Source: Bacteroidota bacterium
GTDB lineage: Bacteria > Bacteroidota > Bacteroidia > Bacteroidales > Lentimicrobiaceae
Direction: 5' to 3'
Assembly: GCA_009773455.1 (NCBI GenBank)
Contig: WSXU01000001.1
Coordinates: 181,186 to 245,185 of the forward strand
Length of the DNA stretch: 64,000 bases
This document shows, piece by piece, positions 35,592-44,326 of the stretch. Numbering within the stretch: the stretch's first letter is position 1; the number at the start of each line of letters is the position of its first letter. The translations under genes and the position numbers were made by a program. The notes beneath the pieces were generated by a model. It was not told the DNA's origin, ran no database searches, and was given only the letters and a program-made list of their open reading frames with translations.

Positions 35592-37790
35592 ATGAAAAAA
35601 GTGGAAAACTATTCACTCAATGAGTTATTAAAAAAGATTTTTGGTTTTGATTCCTTTAAGGGAAACCAGGAATTGATTATCAAGAATCTGCTTGACGGGA
35701 AAGACACATTTGTTATCATGCCCACCGGTGGTGGTAAATCAATGTGTTACCAGTTGCCTGCCATCATCAGTCCGGGTACCGCCATTATCATCTCTCCGCT
35801 TATCGCTTTGATGAAGAATCAGGTTGATGCCATACGCAACTTCGGGGCAGAAGACGGCATAGCACATTTCCTTAACTCATCACTCTCCAAAGCTGAAATT
35901 ACAGACGTCAGAAAAGACCTGCTGACCGGTAAGACCAAACTGCTCTATGTTGCTCCTGAATCACTGACAAAAGACGAGAATGTTCAGTTTCTGAAAGAAA
36001 TTGATATTTCTTTTTTTGCTATAGATGAGGCTCATTGTATTTCGGAATGGGGCCATGATTTCCGGCCTGAATACAGGCGATTGCGTCCGATCATAGAATC
36101 CATAGGGAAAAGAGTGCCCATTATAGCCCTCACAGCTACCGCCACACCTAAAGTTCAGCAGGATATTCAGAAAAACCTGAACATGATGGATGCCACCATG
36201 TACATTTCCTCTTTCAACAGACCAAATCTTTATTATGAAGTAAGGCCCAAGGGTGAAGATGTAATCAAGGACATCATCAGGTACATCAAATCACAGGCAG
36301 GTAAATCAGGGATTGTTTATTGCCTCAGCCGCAAGAAAGTTGAAGAACTTGCTGAAACCCTGCAGGTAAACGGCATAAAGGCACTGCCTTATCATGCCGG
36401 TCTTGACTCTCAAACCAGGGTGATCAACCAGGATAAATTCCTGATGGAGGAAATAGATGTTATCGTTGCCACCATCGCTTTCGGGATGGGCATCGATAAA
36501 CCGGACGTAAGGTATGTCATTCACCATGACATTCCAAAGAGCCTGGAAGGATACTATCAGGAAACCGGCCGTTCGGGCCGTGATGATGGCGAAGGGAACT
36601 GCATCGCATTTTACAGTTACGACGATATCCAGAAACTTGAAAAGTTTAACAAAAACAAGTCGGTAGCTGAACAGGAAATTGCCAGTCAATTGCTGCTTGA
36701 AACTGTAGCCTATGCCGAATCATCGGTATGCCGCCGCAAACAACTGCTTCACTACTTTGGTGAAATTTATAAAGAGGACAACTGCGGCAGCTGCGACAAC
36801 TGCCTGCACCCGAAAACAAAATTCGAAGGCAAGGATGCCGTTGAGCTGGTTCTTGAAACTGTACTGGCAGTCAAGCAGTTGTTTAAAGCAAAGCACATCA
36901 TCAGTGTAATCACCGGAAAAGTCTCTGCCAATAATAAATCCTTCAAGCACAACCAGCTCGAGGTTTTCGGCAAGGGCATGGAGCATGACGAGAAATACTG
37001 GAATGCCGTTATCAGGCAGATGCTGATCGAACGCCTGCTGGTAAAGGATATCGAGAATTATGGTTTGCTTAAGGTTACACCCGAAGGTCATAAATTTCTC
37101 AAAAAGCCTTATTCCATCCTGCTTACCCGTGATCATGACTATGAGAATGCCGAGGAAGAGGATTTCTTCGCAGGGGGAGGTGCAAAAACCAGTACTGCCG
37201 ACAAAACCCTGTTCACCATGCTGAAAGATCTCCGCAAGGAGATATCCCGCAAAGAGAACCTTCCCCCGTTTGTGATCTTCCAGGATCCTTCACTTGAGGA
37301 TATGGCCATCCAGTATCCGATCAACCAAGAGGAGATGAAGCAGATTACCGGCGTTGGTGCCGGTAAAGCCCAGAAATATGCCAAGCCTTTTATCGATCTG
37401 ATTAAGGCTTATGTAGAGGAAAATGAGATCATACGACCAATGGATATGGTTGTGAAGTCGGTCGTAAATAAATCGGGTTTAAAAGTTTATATTATCCAGA
37501 ACATCGACCGCAAGATATCGCTGGAAGACATCGCACTGGCCAAAAGCGTTACCATCAGCGAACTGCTTACCGAGATTGAGCGCATTGTTTCAGCCGGGAC
37601 AAAACTCGACCTGAATTATTACGTAAATGAATATGTTGACCCTTATCATCAGGAGGAAATCTATGATTACTTCCGTGAAGCCGAGAGTGACTCTATTGAA
37701 GATGCCATCAGGGAACTGGGTGAAGATGAATTTACTGAAGAAGAAGTCAGGTTAATGCGGATAAAATTTATTTCAGACCTCGGGAATTGA
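35592..37790 (+). CDS. recQ: ATP-dependent DNA helicase RecQ
   Basis: 3'-5' helicase of recombination and replication repair. The product is 732 aa, longer than E. coli RecQ (609 aa), as is common in Bacteroidota. Helicase motifs: I at MPTGGGKSMCYQLP (about 38-51), II at FAIDEAHCISEWGHDFRPEY (about 143-162, DEAH plus the aromatic-rich loop), III ALTATATP, V/VI with VATIAFGMGIDKPDVRYVIH and YYQETGRSGRDDGEG. The zinc-binding RQC subdomain has Cys in SVCRRKQLL and DNCGSCDNC (about 378-403). A winged helix and an HRDC-like C-terminal region follow. A hairpin downstream probably ends the transcript. Confidence 0.95.
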   Translation: MKKVENYSLNELLKKIFGFDSFKGNQELIIKNLLDGKDTFVIMPTGGGKSMCYQLPAIISPGTAIIISPLIALMKNQVDAIRNFGAEDGIAHFLNSSLSKAEITDVRKDLLTGKTKLLYVAPESLTKDENVQFLKEIDISFFAIDEAHCISEWGHDFRPEYRRLRPIIESIGKRVPIIALTATATPKVQQDIQKNLNMMDATMYISSFNRPNLYYEVRPKGEDVIKDIIRYIKSQAGKSGIVYCLSRKKVEELAETLQVNGIKALPYHAGLDSQTRVINQDKFLMEEIDVIVATIAFGMGIDKPDVRYVIHHDIPKSLEGYYQETGRSGRDDGEGNCIAFYSYDDIQKLEKFNKNKSVAEQEIASQLLLETVAYAESSVCRRKQLLHYFGEIYKEDNCGSCDNCLHPKTKFEGKDAVELVLETVLAVKQLFKAKHIISVITGKVSANNKSFKHNQLEVFGKGMEHDEKYWNAVIRQMLIERLLVKDIENYGLLKVTPEGHKFLKKPYSILLTRDHDYENAEEEDFFAGGGAKTSTADKTLFTMLKDLRKEISRKENLPPFVIFQDPSLEDMAIQYPINQEEMKQITGVGAGKAQKYAKPFIDLIKAYVEENEIIRPMDMVVKSVVNKSGLKVYIIQNIDRKISLEDIALAKSVTISELLTEIERIVSAGTKLDLNYYVNEYVDPYHQEEIYDYFREAESDSIEDAIRELGEDEFTEEEVRLMRIKFISDLGN

Positions 37791-37863
37791 TCCGGAAGAA
37801 TCTCCCTTCACGGCGATTGAAATGGTTTTAAGGCCCTCAATTCTAAGATCAGGGGTTTTATAT

Positions 37864-37904
37864 AAAAAACAAGGTGTCAGGGTTTTTTGCCGGCCTTGTT
37901 TTTT
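37864..37904 (+). terminator. Possible recQ terminator overlapping the next promoter
   Basis: AAAAAACAAGG and CCTTGTTTTTT form an 11-bp stem around a 19-nt loop, with T residues continuing past it. The hairpin overlaps the promoter elements of the next gene, so termination and initiation may be linked here. Confidence 0.55.
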
Positions 37905-37916
37905 AGTTTAATTTTG
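37886..37916 (+). promoter_or_regulatory. Bacteroidota promoter for the Skp-like/DUF4296 pair
   Basis: TTTG (37886-37889), a 19-nt spacer, then TAATTTTG (37909-37916) is a full match to the consensus and spacing. The ATG follows at 37942, giving a leader of about 20 nt. Confidence 0.7.
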
Positions 37917-37941
37917 TCTGTCAAACAAAAAAACGAGAAGT

Positions 37942-38637
37942 ATGCAGGATGAGAATATAACCCACGAACCTGAAATGCAGGAACCCGCCAAAGAACAGAT
38001 TACGATTGTACCTGAACCAGGTATAAGGAAAAGAAATCCAAACACCCTCCTGACGATCCTGAACATCATTCTGCTGCTGGGACTGGTCGTCCTCTATTTT
38101 ATTGTTCTGAAACCCGGAAACGGGGGAATGCCCAATATGGCACTTATTCAGAAAGCCTCAAAAGGAGCGGTTACTGTTGCATATGTTAACAGCGACAGCA
38201 TCTTGGTACATTATGAGCTGGTTAAATCGATGCGCGACGAACTGGAATCAAAGACCGCCCGGCTCGAAGGCGAACTGAAACAAAAACAGGAGGCATTTGA
38301 AAAAGACGCAGCCTATTTCCAGGAACAGGTTGCCAAGAAAGCCATCTCCGAGTCCTCTGCCCAGGAAATTTACGGTCAGCTGATGGGTGAACAGCAGAAA
38401 CTTTATGAGTTGCGCGAAAAATACTCAGCCGACCTTTCAAAACAGGAGTTTGACCTCAATGTGTTGCTGCTCGACAGCCTGAATAATTTCCTGAAAAGAT
38501 ACAACGACAAGGTACATTTTGATTACATCCTTTCCTACAACAAAGGCGGCAGTATCCTGTCGGCCAACGATTCACTCGACATTACGAAGGAAGTGATACG
38601 ACTGTTGAACGAAGAGTACGCTGCCAGCGGCAAATAA
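37942..38637 (+). CDS. Inner-membrane-tethered OmpH/Skp-like protein
   Basis: A 231-aa protein with a 30-residue acidic cytoplasmic N-terminus, a single membrane helix (about 35-55, NTLLTILNIILLLGLVVLYFI) and a periplasmic OmpH-like domain. That domain begins AVTVAYVNSDSILVHYELVKSM, the conserved OmpH strand and helix, followed by a coiled coil (about 95-180) and a C-terminal strand (FDYILSYNKGGSILSANDSLDI). It differs from the secreted Skp copies at 5688 and 6375 by having an uncleaved anchor instead of a signal peptide. The next gene, a DUF4296 lipoprotein, starts 2 bp later, so they are coupled. Confidence 0.86.
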   Translation: MQDENITHEPEMQEPAKEQITIVPEPGIRKRNPNTLLTILNIILLLGLVVLYFIVLKPGNGGMPNMALIQKASKGAVTVAYVNSDSILVHYELVKSMRDELESKTARLEGELKQKQEAFEKDAAYFQEQVAKKAISESSAQEIYGQLMGEQQKLYELREKYSADLSKQEFDLNVLLLDSLNNFLKRYNDKVHFDYILSYNKGGSILSANDSLDITKEVIRLLNEEYAASGK

Positions 38638-38639
38638 AC

Positions 38640-39053
38640 ATGAACCGGGCGATAAAACCATTATTGTATTCATTGGTTATTGCTGCACTGTTCGTAACAG
38701 GCTGCAGCAACAATCGCAGAACGCTGCCATCGGGTCAGAAGCAGATACCGCGAGACCAGATGATAAGGCTGATGGCCGACCTTGAACTGACAGAATCGGC
38801 CCTGAAGATAAAACAGGTGAAAATGTCGCGCGACAGTGTAAAACAAATTGCCACCTATTGTTATGATTCACTTTACGCTTTCTATGGGGTAACGCCCGAA
38901 CTTTTCAGGGAGAACCTAAGGTATTACCAGGGTGATATGGATGATTTTCAATCCATGATGGATTCGGTGATCGTGACGCTTACCCGGCACCGCGACAGTG
39001 TTTCAAATCCGGCCAAGCCAAAAACAAGGAAGATTGAAGGAAAGAAGAAATGA
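38640..39053 (+). CDS. DUF4296 lipoprotein
   Basis: A 137-aa lipoprotein; the lipobox ends FVTGC (about residue 22). The mature part contains the DUF4296 signature: IPRDQMIRLMADLELTESALKI, then YDSLYAFYGVTPELFRENLRYYQGD, with a basic tail (KTRKIEGKKK). The family is restricted to Bacteroidota and has no known function. It begins 2 bp after the tethered Skp-like gene and ends at a bidirectional terminator. Confidence 0.86.
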   Translation: MNRAIKPLLYSLVIAALFVTGCSNNRRTLPSGQKQIPRDQMIRLMADLELTESALKIKQVKMSRDSVKQIATYCYDSLYAFYGVTPELFRENLRYYQGDMDDFQSMMDSVIVTLTRHRDSVSNPAKPKTRKIEGKKK

Positions 39054-39090
39054 TGATTTTCTGAAATTTTAATCCTGAATTTACAGAGAT

Positions 39091-39132
39091 ACCAAAGGAA
39101 AGCCCCGCTGATTGACGGGGCTTTCCTTTGGT
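39091..39132. terminator. Bidirectional terminator with a perfect 17-bp stem
   Basis: ACCAAAGGAAAGCCCCG pairs perfectly with CGGGGCTTTCCTTTGGT around the 8-nt loop CTGATTGA. It lies between the convergent genes ending at 39053 (plus) and 39144 (minus). The T-runs are poor, but the long stem is unusual. Confidence 0.8.
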
Positions 39133-39143
39133 AAAACGGTGAT

Positions 39144-39563
39144 CTATTTGGTTGCGTAAGCCGTAAAACTTTCAGTATCACCCCCGGCACTGTAGCTGTA
39201 TACCCAATCCATGGCATCAGCGGTTGACATTGTGCCTGACCCTTCTACAAAAAAGCCCGGGGCAGTTTCCTGATAAGGCACAGTTATCTTGTTGGCTGTG
39301 ACTATTCCATAGGCCAGATAATTGCTCCCGGCCCTTGCCAGGTTGCTCAGGTAAACCCTGGAAGAATTGTTTTCATCATAAGTTATATTCACCGGATAAC
39401 TGAACCCCCTGGCAGCCGGAGTTTCATTGAAATTCCAGGAACCAATGAATTTATCACGGGGATCACCGGTATCAGGTCCGAGTTCATCATCAGGCAGACA
39501 TGAAATAACAAATGGTATCAGCAAAACCAGCATCAGGTAAAACAGGCGGGTTGGACGTTTCAT
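39144..39563 (-). CDS. Hypothetical lipoprotein, 139 aa
   Basis: Small lipoprotein with a lipobox ending VISC (about residue 22) and an acidic stretch after it (LPDDELGPDTGDPRDK), consistent with export to the outer membrane or surface. The mature part resembles a compact beta sandwich or calycin-like barrel (FIGSWNFNETPAARG, then ITVPYQETAPGFFVEGSG, SFTAYATK). I do not recognise the family. It is separated by 245 bp with no called gene from the next minus-strand gene. Confidence 0.75.
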   Translation of the reverse strand: MKRPTRLFYLMLVLLIPFVISCLPDDELGPDTGDPRDKFIGSWNFNETPAARGFSYPVNITYDENNSSRVYLSNLARAGSNYLAYGIVTANKITVPYQETAPGFFVEGSGTMSTADAMDWVYSYSAGGDTESFTAYATK

Positions 39564-39808
39564 ACAATATAAAGATTTGATGAATATTTTTTCAATGTAA
39601 AGTTAATCCAAAAAATATGCCGGAATGATGACATGCATTTATAAATCGCATATTTCAATCTCATTTGAAGAAGTTGCGGGATCTCCTGTATGGTTTTCAG
39701 ATCAATCCTTAATAATGCGAAAACTCTTCCCGCAGACTTATCTGTGGCCGAAAGCGCAAACGGGAAAACGGAGTCAATCCATTGCCAATGAAACAATTAA
39801 GCTACCGT

Positions 39809-40417
39809 TCAGTAGATATAAAAATTATCGGGACCTATTCCAACATCAAACCTTCCGTCTGAGATGGTTACGGGCTGGCCATTGATCAGTGCCTTTAATT
39901 CAAAATATCCCGACAGGATGACTTCTACCTGCTGTTTGTCGACCAGCAGATTCTGGGCTCTTTTAAATTGAAAGGCGCCACTTATAATACTGAATGTATT
40001 GATCGGGTTCCCTGCAGACTCTACCACAACCTGGCAATCGGGGTTGGTGAGGTCGAAAACCGTATCGTTCAGGATAATCATATCCGAATAACTGTCGGGA
40101 GTAAAGCCAGGTAGTCTCAGGGTAAGGTTCATCCGGTTGGATTCGTCGTAATAATAATAAGCTCCTTTATGACCGTTCAGGACAAACGACATAGCCCCAT
40201 CTGAAACCACTACTTTTGCGGGTACTGTTATATCATCCGAAATAAAAACCTCCCTGTCATAATAGGCGCCGAAGGTGTTGTACCCCCATTCGGAATATAC
40301 CGGTAAATCAATAAACTCCGGATCATAAATCATGACCGACTTTTTGAGTTCATTCTCCTTTGAGCAACCCGAAAGAATAACCAGCAGGGTTGCAAATAAA
40401 TAAAGCTGTTTTCTCAT
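39809..40417 (-). CDS. Hypothetical lipoprotein, 202 aa
   Basis: Lipoprotein with a lipobox ending ILSGC (about residue 18). The mature 184 residues appear beta-rich, with phrases such as YDPEFIDLPVYSEWGYNTFGAYYDR and SDGAMSFVLNGHKGAYYYYD; I recognise no family. It overlaps the upstream barrel gene by 4 bp (ATGA), so the two are translated together and probably form an outer-membrane pair. Confidence 0.75.
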   Translation of the reverse strand: MRKQLYLFATLLVILSGCSKENELKKSVMIYDPEFIDLPVYSEWGYNTFGAYYDREVFISDDITVPAKVVVSDGAMSFVLNGHKGAYYYYDESNRMNLTLRLPGFTPDSYSDMIILNDTVFDLTNPDCQVVVESAGNPINTFSIISGAFQFKRAQNLLVDKQQVEVILSGYFELKALINGQPVTISDGRFDVGIGPDNFYIY

Positions 40418-41205
40418 TTTGTTTTCGGTTTTACAGGTAACTGGAAACTAACCTGGAAACCTCCGCCGTAAAGCGGGTTAACCAGGCCAGAAGTACCTGA
40501 GGTTAGGAAAATAGTAGGCAGCCCTGCTTCAAGATTGATTGCCGGTTTTGATGCCCTGCCGATTCTGACTCCTGCTGACACAGTCAGGGATGCACTTACG
40601 GACTCAGGTCGGCCTATCAGATCTGCCACTTCATCCTCAAGATAGTCCATGGATTGATTGTAAAAAACCACATCCGTCCGCGACTGCAGTTTAAACCCGA
40701 CATCAGCTCCCAGTTTGAAATACACCCGGAACAAACGGGCATTGTAGGGGAAAAACCTGGCTTCCATTGGAATTCCCAGATAACTGGTTATTTGGTCTAA
40801 CTCCTTAACCTTCAAATATTCGGTGTTTACACCCTCCTGAAGGTACATCAGGTAAAAATAATTGGTATTGCCTGCCCAGTATGTATTCCGTCCCACCGAG
40901 CTGTTCATCTGAATATATCTGAGTCCGGATGAAAACCCGAATCTATTGTTCACTGAAAGAAACTCTGCTTTAATACCGGCATAGCTTTTATTCATGAAAC
41001 TTTTCAGGTAGGTAGATGAATATCCCCCGGGATAGGAGGGAATATCTCCCCTGATGAATTCCATTTCAGGCATTTTGGCAGAAATGAAACATATCCCGGC
41101 TTCGGCCCCCATATACTTCTGAAGTGGAGACTGAGCCACTGTATGAGCTGACAGGAGAGTAGTCAGAACAATGAGAACTAAATAATATCTGATATTCATG
41201 ATCAT
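40414..41205 (-). CDS. Hypothetical outer-membrane beta-barrel protein, 263 aa
   Basis: Signal peptide cleaved near SAHTVAQ, then alternating strands typical of small outer-membrane barrels of the PorT/OMP_b-brl type (KYMGAEAGICFISAKMP, NRFGFSSGLRYIQMNSS, FKLGADVGFKLQSR, GGGFQVSFQLPV). The last strand ends FQLPVKPKTK. The start may be two codons in (41199). It is coupled by a 4-bp overlap to the lipoprotein gene downstream. The role is unknown; barrel plus lipoprotein suggests an export or adhesion unit. Confidence 0.72.
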   Translation of the reverse strand: MIMNIRYYLVLIVLTTLLSAHTVAQSPLQKYMGAEAGICFISAKMPEMEFIRGDIPSYPGGYSSTYLKSFMNKSYAGIKAEFLSVNNRFGFSSGLRYIQMNSSVGRNTYWAGNTNYFYLMYLQEGVNTEYLKVKELDQITSYLGIPMEARFFPYNARLFRVYFKLGADVGFKLQSRTDVVFYNQSMDYLEDEVADLIGRPESVSASLTVSAGVRIGRASKPAINLEAGLPTIFLTSGTSGLVNPLYGGGFQVSFQLPVKPKTK

Positions 41206-41511
41206 GTGTGGATTGATTGTATCTTTTTAACAGACATAGCAGGATGCTTAACCGGAATTTTCAGGCTCCGGTTAGCAATGCAATAATAGCAATAAAAAAT
41301 TACTGAAACAGGATTCGGGCTTCAAACCATGGTTCATTTTCAGGTTCTGCGGATCATTCGTTCCGGAAAAATAACCGGTTTCAGAAAATCAATGCAGGTG
41401 CCATAAAAATATCCGGTTTTGCGTCCCGGATAAAGAGCAAACGTAATTGTACAGTCTGAATTGATTCTGATGCCGGTAACAGGCGGTAAATGGAATCTGA
41501 AAATCGCCCGA
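41206..41511. other. 306-bp intergenic region
   Basis: Non-coding gap between the barrel gene and the T9SS-tailed thioredoxin gene, both on the minus strand. A 71-codon minus-strand frame (41340-41555) overlaps the thioredoxin 3' end and looks spurious. I see no RNA gene, and no promoter of the phylum's consensus with correct spacing. Confidence 0.5.
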
Positions 41512-42291
41512 TCAGGCAACAATAAATTTGATCCGGGTGATCTTATTGTTGCCATTCATCAGCCGTGCAATATACAGCCCTGACTTTAAGTCGGAAAGAC
41601 TGAAAGAAGAACTGTTTCCATCGCAGGAAAATGATACCACCTGCCGGCCGTCGGATGAAAATACCTGCAACAGCATACCGGGTTCCCTGGGAAGGCTGGC
41701 TGTCAGGATTACGCTTCCTTTTCCTGTTGAAACTGCCTGCAAGCTTAATGTATACTCAGGTGCTACTTCATTTACCCCGACTGTACAGGCCTGCGGAATA
41801 CCACCGGCAGCCATCACCTCTGCATTGATGTTACCGGTTTCGGGCGGCCAGATGTGATCGTTGAGGATGGTGCGGTCGGGAGCTATGAGAATGACAGACG
41901 GATAGGACTGAACCTGGTAGGCATCCACCACATTATTGCCGCCACCCTGAAGGCCGCTAACCGACGGATAATTGGCTCCCCAGATGGAATCAAAGTCATG
42001 AACAGCCTGGTTATCGCTGCCCCAGTTCATTCCCAGAAAAACAACATTACCCCCGTTACATCCAAAATAGTCGTACGAAGCACTCACTTCAGAGGCATAG
42101 GTCTGGCAGGGACCGCAATTGGTGGTAAAGAAATCAATGACTACATAATTGCCTGCATCAAGATATCCGTAAAGGTGGTGCTGGGTACCGGTAAGGTCCT
42201 TCACGGTAAAATCAAGTGCGGTATCAATGGCCACCTGTGACCGCGAAACGCCCGACAATAAAAGCAACAGAAGTATAAAGAGATTGCGCAT
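41512..42291 (-). CDS. Secreted thioredoxin-like (TlpA/redoxin) protein with T9SS sorting domain
   Basis: A 259-aa exported protein. A signal peptide (ending GVSRSQ) is followed by a thioredoxin-fold domain at about 20-165 with the redox motif C-G-P-C in FFTTNCGPCQTYASE (about 55-70) and the cis-Pro region as SYPSVILI. Residues about 185-259 form a type A T9SS sorting domain (LKSGLYIARLMNGNNKITRIKFIVA in outline). It is therefore sent to the cell surface or medium rather than kept in the periplasm. The substrate is unknown. It lies next to, and divergent from, the microcompartment operon. Confidence 0.86.
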   Translation of the reverse strand: MRNLFILLLLLLSGVSRSQVAIDTALDFTVKDLTGTQHHLYGYLDAGNYVVIDFFTTNCGPCQTYASEVSASYDYFGCNGGNVVFLGMNWGSDNQAVHDFDSIWGANYPSVSGLQGGGNNVVDAYQVQSYPSVILIAPDRTILNDHIWPPETGNINAEVMAAGGIPQACTVGVNEVAPEYTLSLQAVSTGKGSVILTASLPREPGMLLQVFSSDGRQVVSFSCDGNSSSFSLSDLKSGLYIARLMNGNNKITRIKFIVA

Positions 42292-42724
42292 AAAACCAAG
42301 GAAAAATAAAGATACGATTCAAATGAAACGGTAAAAGTAATACCGGGAGATGTTAAATGCAAGTTTAAATATATATCGGTCAGGAGTATTCATAATCTGA
42401 CTCCATTAAACCAGATCTGCATACTTAAGTCAGGTGTGCCTGCCCGGATGAAAAGCGCCCGGGTAAATTAACTGAAATTCCGGGGTTAACCTGTGGTCAT
42501 TGGTTGTTACAATAGGGTTTACCCTGCAATCCTGAAAAAGTTTGGCTTCCGGGACCGACATTTGTACTTTGAATTTAAAAAAACATAACTTTGTTTAATC
42601 TTAGATTTTCATAGAAAATCCGGCTTTTATTGTGTGTTGATCCAAGACCGGAAATGATCCGGGCCGGCATCAATGAACTGAATCCGAAACATTTATTAAG
42701 CTATTCATAAAATTAAAAAACTAT
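42292..42724. other. 433-bp divergent regulatory region upstream of the BMC operon
   Basis: No coding frame stands out. It holds the BMC promoter candidate (42561-42593), a 130-nt leader, and a CAGG-TGTG-CCTG inverted element at 42431-42442 that resembles the palindrome at 47160 inside the operon. No regulator gene is encoded nearby. Confidence 0.5.
42561..42593 (+). promoter_or_regulatory. Bacteroidota promoter of the BMC operon
   Basis: TTTG (42561-42564), a 21-nt spacer, then TAACTTTG (42586-42593) matches the -33/-7 consensus (TAnnTTTG). Transcription would begin near 42600, about 125 nt before the first BMC-H gene. Confidence 0.72.
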
Positions 42725-43030
42725 ATGGAAAACAATGAAACACTGGCACTGGGCATGATCGAAACCAGGGGATTTACCGCCATGGTAGAAGCTTCAGATG
42801 CTATGTTAAAAGCAGCAAGGGTTGAACTGGTCGGCTATGAGAAAACCGGTGGTGGTTATGTTACGGCAATCATCAGGGGAGATGTGGCTTCGGTCAGGGC
42901 TGCCGTTGATGCGGGTGTACGCGCAGCCGAAAAAGTCGGTGAAATTGTTTCTACCCACGTTATACCAAGGCCTCATCAGAACGTTGATACCGCCTTACCA
43001 TTGGGTGCCAAACCAAGTAAGAAAGGATAA
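42725..43030 (+). CDS. BMC-H shell protein (hexamer), copy 1
   Basis: Single-domain bacterial-microcompartment shell protein that forms hexameric tiles of the facets. The 101-aa product begins after a short acidic tail with [24 protein letters not shown], the canonical BMC start. The pore loop is EKTGGGYV (about 39-46), slightly different from the KIGSG of PduA. The C-terminal end has the edge motif [12 protein letters not shown]. It heads the operon, 5 bp before the double-domain shell gene. It differs from the copy at 43715 by only about 16 residues, so both are recent duplicates. Confidence 0.97.
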   Translation: MENNETLALGMIETRGFTAMVEASDAMLKAARVELVGYEKTGGGYVTAIIRGDVASVRAAVDAGVRAAEKVGEIVSTHVIPRPHQNVDTALPLGAKPSKKG

Positions 43031-43035
43031 TTACC

Positions 43036-43686
43036 ATGAGCGATTCAAAAGCACATATCGATTTAAGGACCTATGTGTTCCTCGATTCACTGCAGTTGCA
43101 GATGGCTTCCTATTTGTCTACCGTATCAAGAGGTTACCTGCCCGTTGGAGGTCAGGCCTGCTGCATCATCGAAATTGCACCGGGGATCGAAATCAACACC
43201 CTGACCGACGTTGCCCTTAAGGCAACCAATGTAAGGCCGGGAATGCAGATTGTTGAACGTGCCTTCGGCATGCTTGAGGTTCACTCCGACAGTCAGGGAG
43301 ATACCCGCACCGCCGGAGAATCAGTTCTTAAAGCAATACAGCGGACAGAGGACGAGCGGATCAAACCAAGAATCCTCACCAGCCAGCTCATTAAAAATGT
43401 TGAAGACCATCATGCACAGCTGATCAACCGTACCAGGATGGGTATGATGCTGTTGAGGGGTGACACCCTGTTTGTGCTCGAGGTTGAGCCGGCCGGGTAT
43501 GCCTATTATGCTGCCAATGAAGCCGAGAAAGCGGCCAACATCAAAATCATCGATGTTACCGGTTTTGGTAAATTCGGCAGGGTATACATCGGAGGTCCGG
43601 AAGCAGAGGTACTTGAATGCAAGTCAATTGTTGAGAAAAGGCTTGCCGAAGTTACCGGCAGATCCGCTAAGGAAGATTACAAATAG
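43036..43686 (+). CDS. Tandem BMC-domain shell protein (BMC-T, permuted double-stacking class)
   Basis: A 216-aa shell trimer with two BMC domains. The sequence resembles the permuted BMC-T group (CsoS1D-like; Haliangium BMC-T2/T3), which makes stacked trimers with a gated pore. Hallmarks: RTYVFLDSLQLQMASYLST at the start of the first domain, YLPVGGQACCIIEIAPGIEINTLTDVALKATNVRPGMQIVERAFG, and in the second domain LINRTRMGMMLLRGDTLFVLEVEPAGYAYYAANEAEKAANI. It lies between the two BMC-H genes. The large gated pores of this class are usually taken to admit bulky metabolites or cofactors. Confidence 0.9.
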   Translation: MSDSKAHIDLRTYVFLDSLQLQMASYLSTVSRGYLPVGGQACCIIEIAPGIEINTLTDVALKATNVRPGMQIVERAFGMLEVHSDSQGDTRTAGESVLKAIQRTEDERIKPRILTSQLIKNVEDHHAQLINRTRMGMMLLRGDTLFVLEVEPAGYAYYAANEAEKAANIKIIDVTGFGKFGRVYIGGPEAEVLECKSIVEKRLAEVTGRSAKEDYK

Positions 43687-43714
43687 TTAAAACCAAAAAA
43701 TAGGAGATTGATCA

Positions 43715-44017
43715 ATGGCTGATTTTAATACAGATGCCTTAGGCATGATCGAAACCAGGGGTTTTACTGCAATGGTTGAAGCTTCTGATGCCATGGTAAA
43801 AGCTGCCAAAGTTGAACTGGTAGGCTATGAAAAAACAGGAGGTGGTTATGTAACTGCCATCGTCCGTGGTGATGTTGCCGCTGTGCGCGCCGCCGTAGAC
43901 GCCGGTTTACGTGCAGCCGAGAAAGTAGGCGAAATCGTTTCGACACACGTTATTCCCAGACCGCATGAAAATGTTGACAGTGCACTTCCATTGGGCAGGG
44001 GCAAATCAAAAAAGTAA
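43715..44017 (+). CDS. BMC-H shell protein (hexamer), copy 2
   Basis: A 100-aa hexameric tile, very similar to copy 1. Same [20 protein letters not shown] start, same pore phrase KTGGGYV, same ending [12 protein letters not shown] with a Ser-Lys tail. It is preceded by an AGGAG sequence 8 bp upstream of the ATG, a clearer ribosome-binding site than most genes here. It starts 28 bp after the BMC-T gene and is followed 3 bp later by a BMC-P gene. Two close paralogues would allow mixed hexamers or dosage tuning. Confidence 0.97.
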   Translation: MADFNTDALGMIETRGFTAMVEASDAMVKAAKVELVGYEKTGGGYVTAIVRGDVAAVRAAVDAGLRAAEKVGEIVSTHVIPRPHENVDSALPLGRGKSKK

Positions 44018-44020
44018 ACG

Positions 44021-44326
44021 ATGATTTTAGCAAGGGTCACAGGCACCGTGGTATCCAGCCATAAGCCAAGGAAACTGGAGGGAATAGCCTTTTTGCTGGT
44101 TGAGAAGATTGATCCTGTTACCATGAAAGGAAAGGGCGACTTTGTTGTTGCCATGGATTCAGTGGGTGCCGGCATTGGCGAGATTGTGTTCTATGTCTCC
44201 GGCAGCAGTGCCCGTTTTACCCCTGTTACTGAGGGTGTTCCGACCGATTGTTCCATCATTGCCATCGTCGATCTGATCGAAAAAGACGGAAGTTTCACCT
44301 ACAGGAAAGATAACACTGCAATTTAA
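44021..44326 (+). CDS. BMC-P shell protein (pentameric vertex, EutN/CcmL family), copy 1
   Basis: Pentamer that caps the vertices of the polyhedral shell. 101 aa, starting MILARVTGTVVSSHKPRKLEG, with the family core FLLVEKIDPVT, VAMDSVGAGIGEIVFYVSGSSAR and a C-terminal IIAIVDLIE. GAGIGE and the Ser-rich SGSSAR loop are typical. It starts 3 bp after BMC-H copy 2, and its stop codon overlaps the ATG of the next BMC-P by one base. Confidence 0.95.
   Translation: MILARVTGTVVSSHKPRKLEGIAFLLVEKIDPVTMKGKGDFVVAMDSVGAGIGEIVFYVSGSSARFTPVTEGVPTDCSIIAIVDLIEKDGSFTYRKDNTAI

Noticed and set aside
41340-41555. 71-codon minus-strand frame
   Set aside because: It overlaps the 3' end of the thioredoxin gene in another frame and has no recognisable content.
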